Part shown: positions 61,544 to 64,000 of the stretch, in pieces
Position numbering within the stretch: the first letter of the stretch is position 1
Layout of the letters: every line of letters begins with the position of its first letter
Source of the DNA: Mugil cephalus
Lineage: Eukaryota > Chordata > Actinopteri > Mugiliformes > Mugilidae
Reading direction: 5' to 3'
Assembly: GCF_022458985.1 (NCBI RefSeq)
Contig: NC_061789.1
Coordinates: forward strand, 10,102,857 to 10,166,856
DNA: 64,000 nt
The notes under the pieces: model-generated
Database searches by the model: none
What the model was told of the DNA's origin: nothing
What the model saw: only the letters and a program-made list of their open reading frames with translations
Made by a program: the position numbers and the translations under genes

Positions 61544-64000
61544 GTGAGGGAGCGGAAAAGCCTGCCGCGCGGGTGCCCTTTCTGTGCTATGTTTTCGTGT
61601 TGTTCAAAGCGTATAGCGAGGAATCGTCTTCCCCGCACGGCGGTGAGTGCCCACTGCAGGAGCGACGGTGCTGCCCGCTCGGAAGGAGAGAGCAGACGAA
61701 ATGTTGACAGGAAACGGCGCGAGAAAGTTGGAAAAAAGTGGGGTTTTAAAGCAGCAATTTAGGGAGGGCAATTAGAACTTCCTGCGTTCAAAAGCGGGAG
61801 ACAAAAGCGTGTTTATGGTTTTATTGGGAGCGCCACAACTTGTGAATGACTTTAGGGTTGAATTGGCCCGGTCATATACTGAGAGAATGGACGCGGGGAG
61901 AGTGAAAGCACAAGAGGGAGAAGGAGAGGCCGAGGAAAACAGACGAAAATAGGCAAGCGATGGTGGTGTGTGTGTGTGTGTGTGTGTGTGAGGGGGGGTA
62001 GGCGGGAGGGAACTGAACCTCAGAGACCTCTTCTTGAGAACCCCCCCTCCCTCCCTCCCCATCCCCCCCGCACAGAAAAAAAAAGGAAAAAGGAGAGAAA
62101 CCCCTACTTGGAGCAGATGAGAAAGAGTTGGAGGTGGCTGTTTCCAGTCAAACAGACTCATTTTAGACATGCAGCTCTGACTCGATTCAACTTTTACAGT
62201 TTTTTTATGACTTGCCTGGGGTCTGAGGGACTATTAGGCTGCACGGTTCCATAAAGAGTTGAGGCAGACGGCAGTGTGTGTGTGTCAATGTGTGTGAGGA
62301 AAGGGAGAATAAAGGGACTGCTTTTCACAGCGTGGATCTGAACATACAGACCTGTCTTAGCCGCTGACTGAAACATCAAAATCCTCCACCAGGTGATGAC
62401 CGTGTGGCTCAGACTGTGTCTGTGTGTGTTGTGTGTGACCACCTACTTATCTCTGTAGGTGTGTTTGGTGGCACAAGCTTTCCTGAGAGTATAGATCAGG
62501 CCCCGATCGGTTCATTTCAATCAGATTATAAACCACACAGAATGAAACATGTGATTTAAAAGGGGAAAAAAATGTTGTGGAGGGAAGCAGGCTGTGTAAT
62601 TGATGGCTTCAAGTGAAACGCCACGGTGAGACTGGTGATGCAAGAAGCCATGTTTTTGTGTTTTTGTGGGACACAGAGGGGAAGAGAAAGAGAAGAGCAG
62701 TGAATGGATTGGCATGTATAGTAGCCTATTTTGCTTGAGCCCATATTTCTTCGGCTGGGCTGCTGCTGTCGCGTGTGTGTGTGCGCGCATGCGTGTGTGT
62801 GTGTGTGTGAGAGAGAGAGATTTTATTTTATTGCTCATGCTCTCAATTGTGTTTTTAAAGTGGAGCTCCAGACGGGTTGTGCACTTCAAGATTATTATCA
62901 TAAAATATAAAAAATAATAAATTTTAAAAGACAACCCAGCTGCATAGAGCAGCAGCAACAACAACAACCGCTGCTCCCTCCATCCACCCTTTTGGCCCTT
63001 GCGTTTTACGCACCACTAAAAATAGTAGCAATAATCACATTTACGCACGATTTGTAAACGGCGTCTTTATTTTTTCATAGGTCATTTCAATCTTTAAAGC
63101 TGTGTGATGACTACTCTGCCCGTTAGTCAAACAACAACAACAGCAGCAGCAGCAACGTCCCCTGCTTTAAATAAAGCAGGACACCCTCGTGCGCTCCGCT
63201 CAGGCCGATCTCCTCATCGTTTAGACCTCGGCCAGCGCTGACAACGATTAGCAGCGGGATTAATAGTTTTAAAACACGATACACTTGTCCGCCGTGACGG
63301 CCCCAACTCCTCTGATCGCGCTGGGGGTTTGGAGAAAAAAAAATGAGAATGAAAACAGGAAACCGGGCTTGCCAGGCCGTGCTGCTCCGCGCCGCTAAGT
63401 GCCAACGACCGCTCTGTGCGCGCGCGGAGTTACAGCCGGTACACGGTTTTGATTGCGTATGATCATTTTTCGGTGCGAGGATTTATTGGTGAGGCTACAG
63501 CTGAATAAAAAGCGGACGAGTCCCTCTTTTTTTGTGGGTGAATTTGGAGCACGGACCGCAGCGGCGGTTACCTTCCAGTTTACCTCGGAAATTTCCCGTT
63601 TAACGAGGGGGCATGATTTGTAATTTGTATTATGGAGAGAGATATCGCCTCCTCCGCACCTTTTTATGTCACAGTCTCCTTACCGAAGGGGGGTGTTACT
63701 CGCCGAATTCGCCTGAAAATACTTCTAAGCTCCCAAACAGGCGGTTTAATATCCTAGCTTGACTCCGAGCTCGTGAATATCACTTTTACGACTTCACCCT
63801 TGTGGTTGGAAGTCTTGATAAATCATTTTCTCTGTACGGCCTCAAGCATGAAAAAAAAAAAAAAAAAAAGAGAGAGAGAATAGAAATGTGATTAGGCCGG
63901 CGAATGAATGTGGGCTACTCTGTATGTCTAATGGTATTAGTTCCTTTTGGCTCTCACTGGCATCCGCTGTCCAATGGAAACCTCTTTTCTCCTTCCTCCA
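61544..64000 (+). other. hoxb8a: hoxb8a intron, 5' part
   Basis: Starts at the donor after exon 1 and runs off the window. It contains GT repeats (about 61966-61990 and 62775-62809) and unique sequence with HOX/CDX-like stretches. No homeobox (WFQNRR-type) frame is present, so the intron is at least 2,457 nt. Confidence 0.8.

Noticed and set aside
61544-64000. hoxb8a exon 2 within the window
   Set aside because: I looked for the homeodomain ([25 protein letters not shown]) on the plus strand after the donor and found none, so the exon lies beyond the right edge.

Overview
This window is vertebrate DNA from a ray-finned (teleost) fish and covers the 5' (posterior) side of a HoxBa cluster on the plus strand. 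Three landmarks fix this. A complete two-exon hoxb9a gene is split by a 9.7 kb intron (coding exons 37250-37862 and 47538-47773). The first exon of hoxb8a (61111-61543) follows; its homeobox exon lies beyond the right edge. A mir-196 hairpin (about 26451-26535) sits upstream of hoxb9a, the usual place for this Hox-embedded microRNA. No other intact protein gene was recognised in 64 kb. The many other open frames are low-complexity or shadow frames.

Layout, left to right. 1-16.5 kb is intergenic, AT-rich and microsatellite-rich, with an L2-type LINE tail and two copies of a small hAT-like MITE. At 19.445-19.71 kb lies a decayed Hox paralog-group-10 homeobox with a preserved splice acceptor. 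Its place between the posterior end of the cluster and mir-196 is exactly where hoxb10a belongs, so I read it as a hoxb10a pseudogene. Several well-formed splice signals (donor 17041, acceptor 19444, donor 19803, a 36-nt exon at 20346-20381) surround it. A CpG-rich unique stretch (22.4-23.5 kb) precedes mir-196. From 24 to 31 kb there is a cluster of DNA transposon remnants (two hAT MITEs, a hAT with a BED-finger relic, a Tc1-like relic), one of them carrying a telomere-like hexamer array, plus an intact tRNA-Arg(UCG) gene on the minus strand.

31-37 kb is the hoxb9a upstream region and ends in two long GA polypurine tracts just before the start codon. Inside the hoxb9a intron are another MITE copy, microsatellites and a perfect CTCF-type core. 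50-61 kb is the hoxb9a-hoxb8a intergenic region, again with (GA)n and (CA)n tracts next to hoxb8a.

hoxb9a and hoxb8a are homeodomain transcription factors that pattern the posterior trunk, and miR-196 classically represses Hox8-group mRNAs. The notable point of the window is that the hoxb10a protein has died while its splice signals look intact, which raises the possibility that the locus survives as a noncoding (possibly pri-miR-196) transcription unit. That last step is inference.
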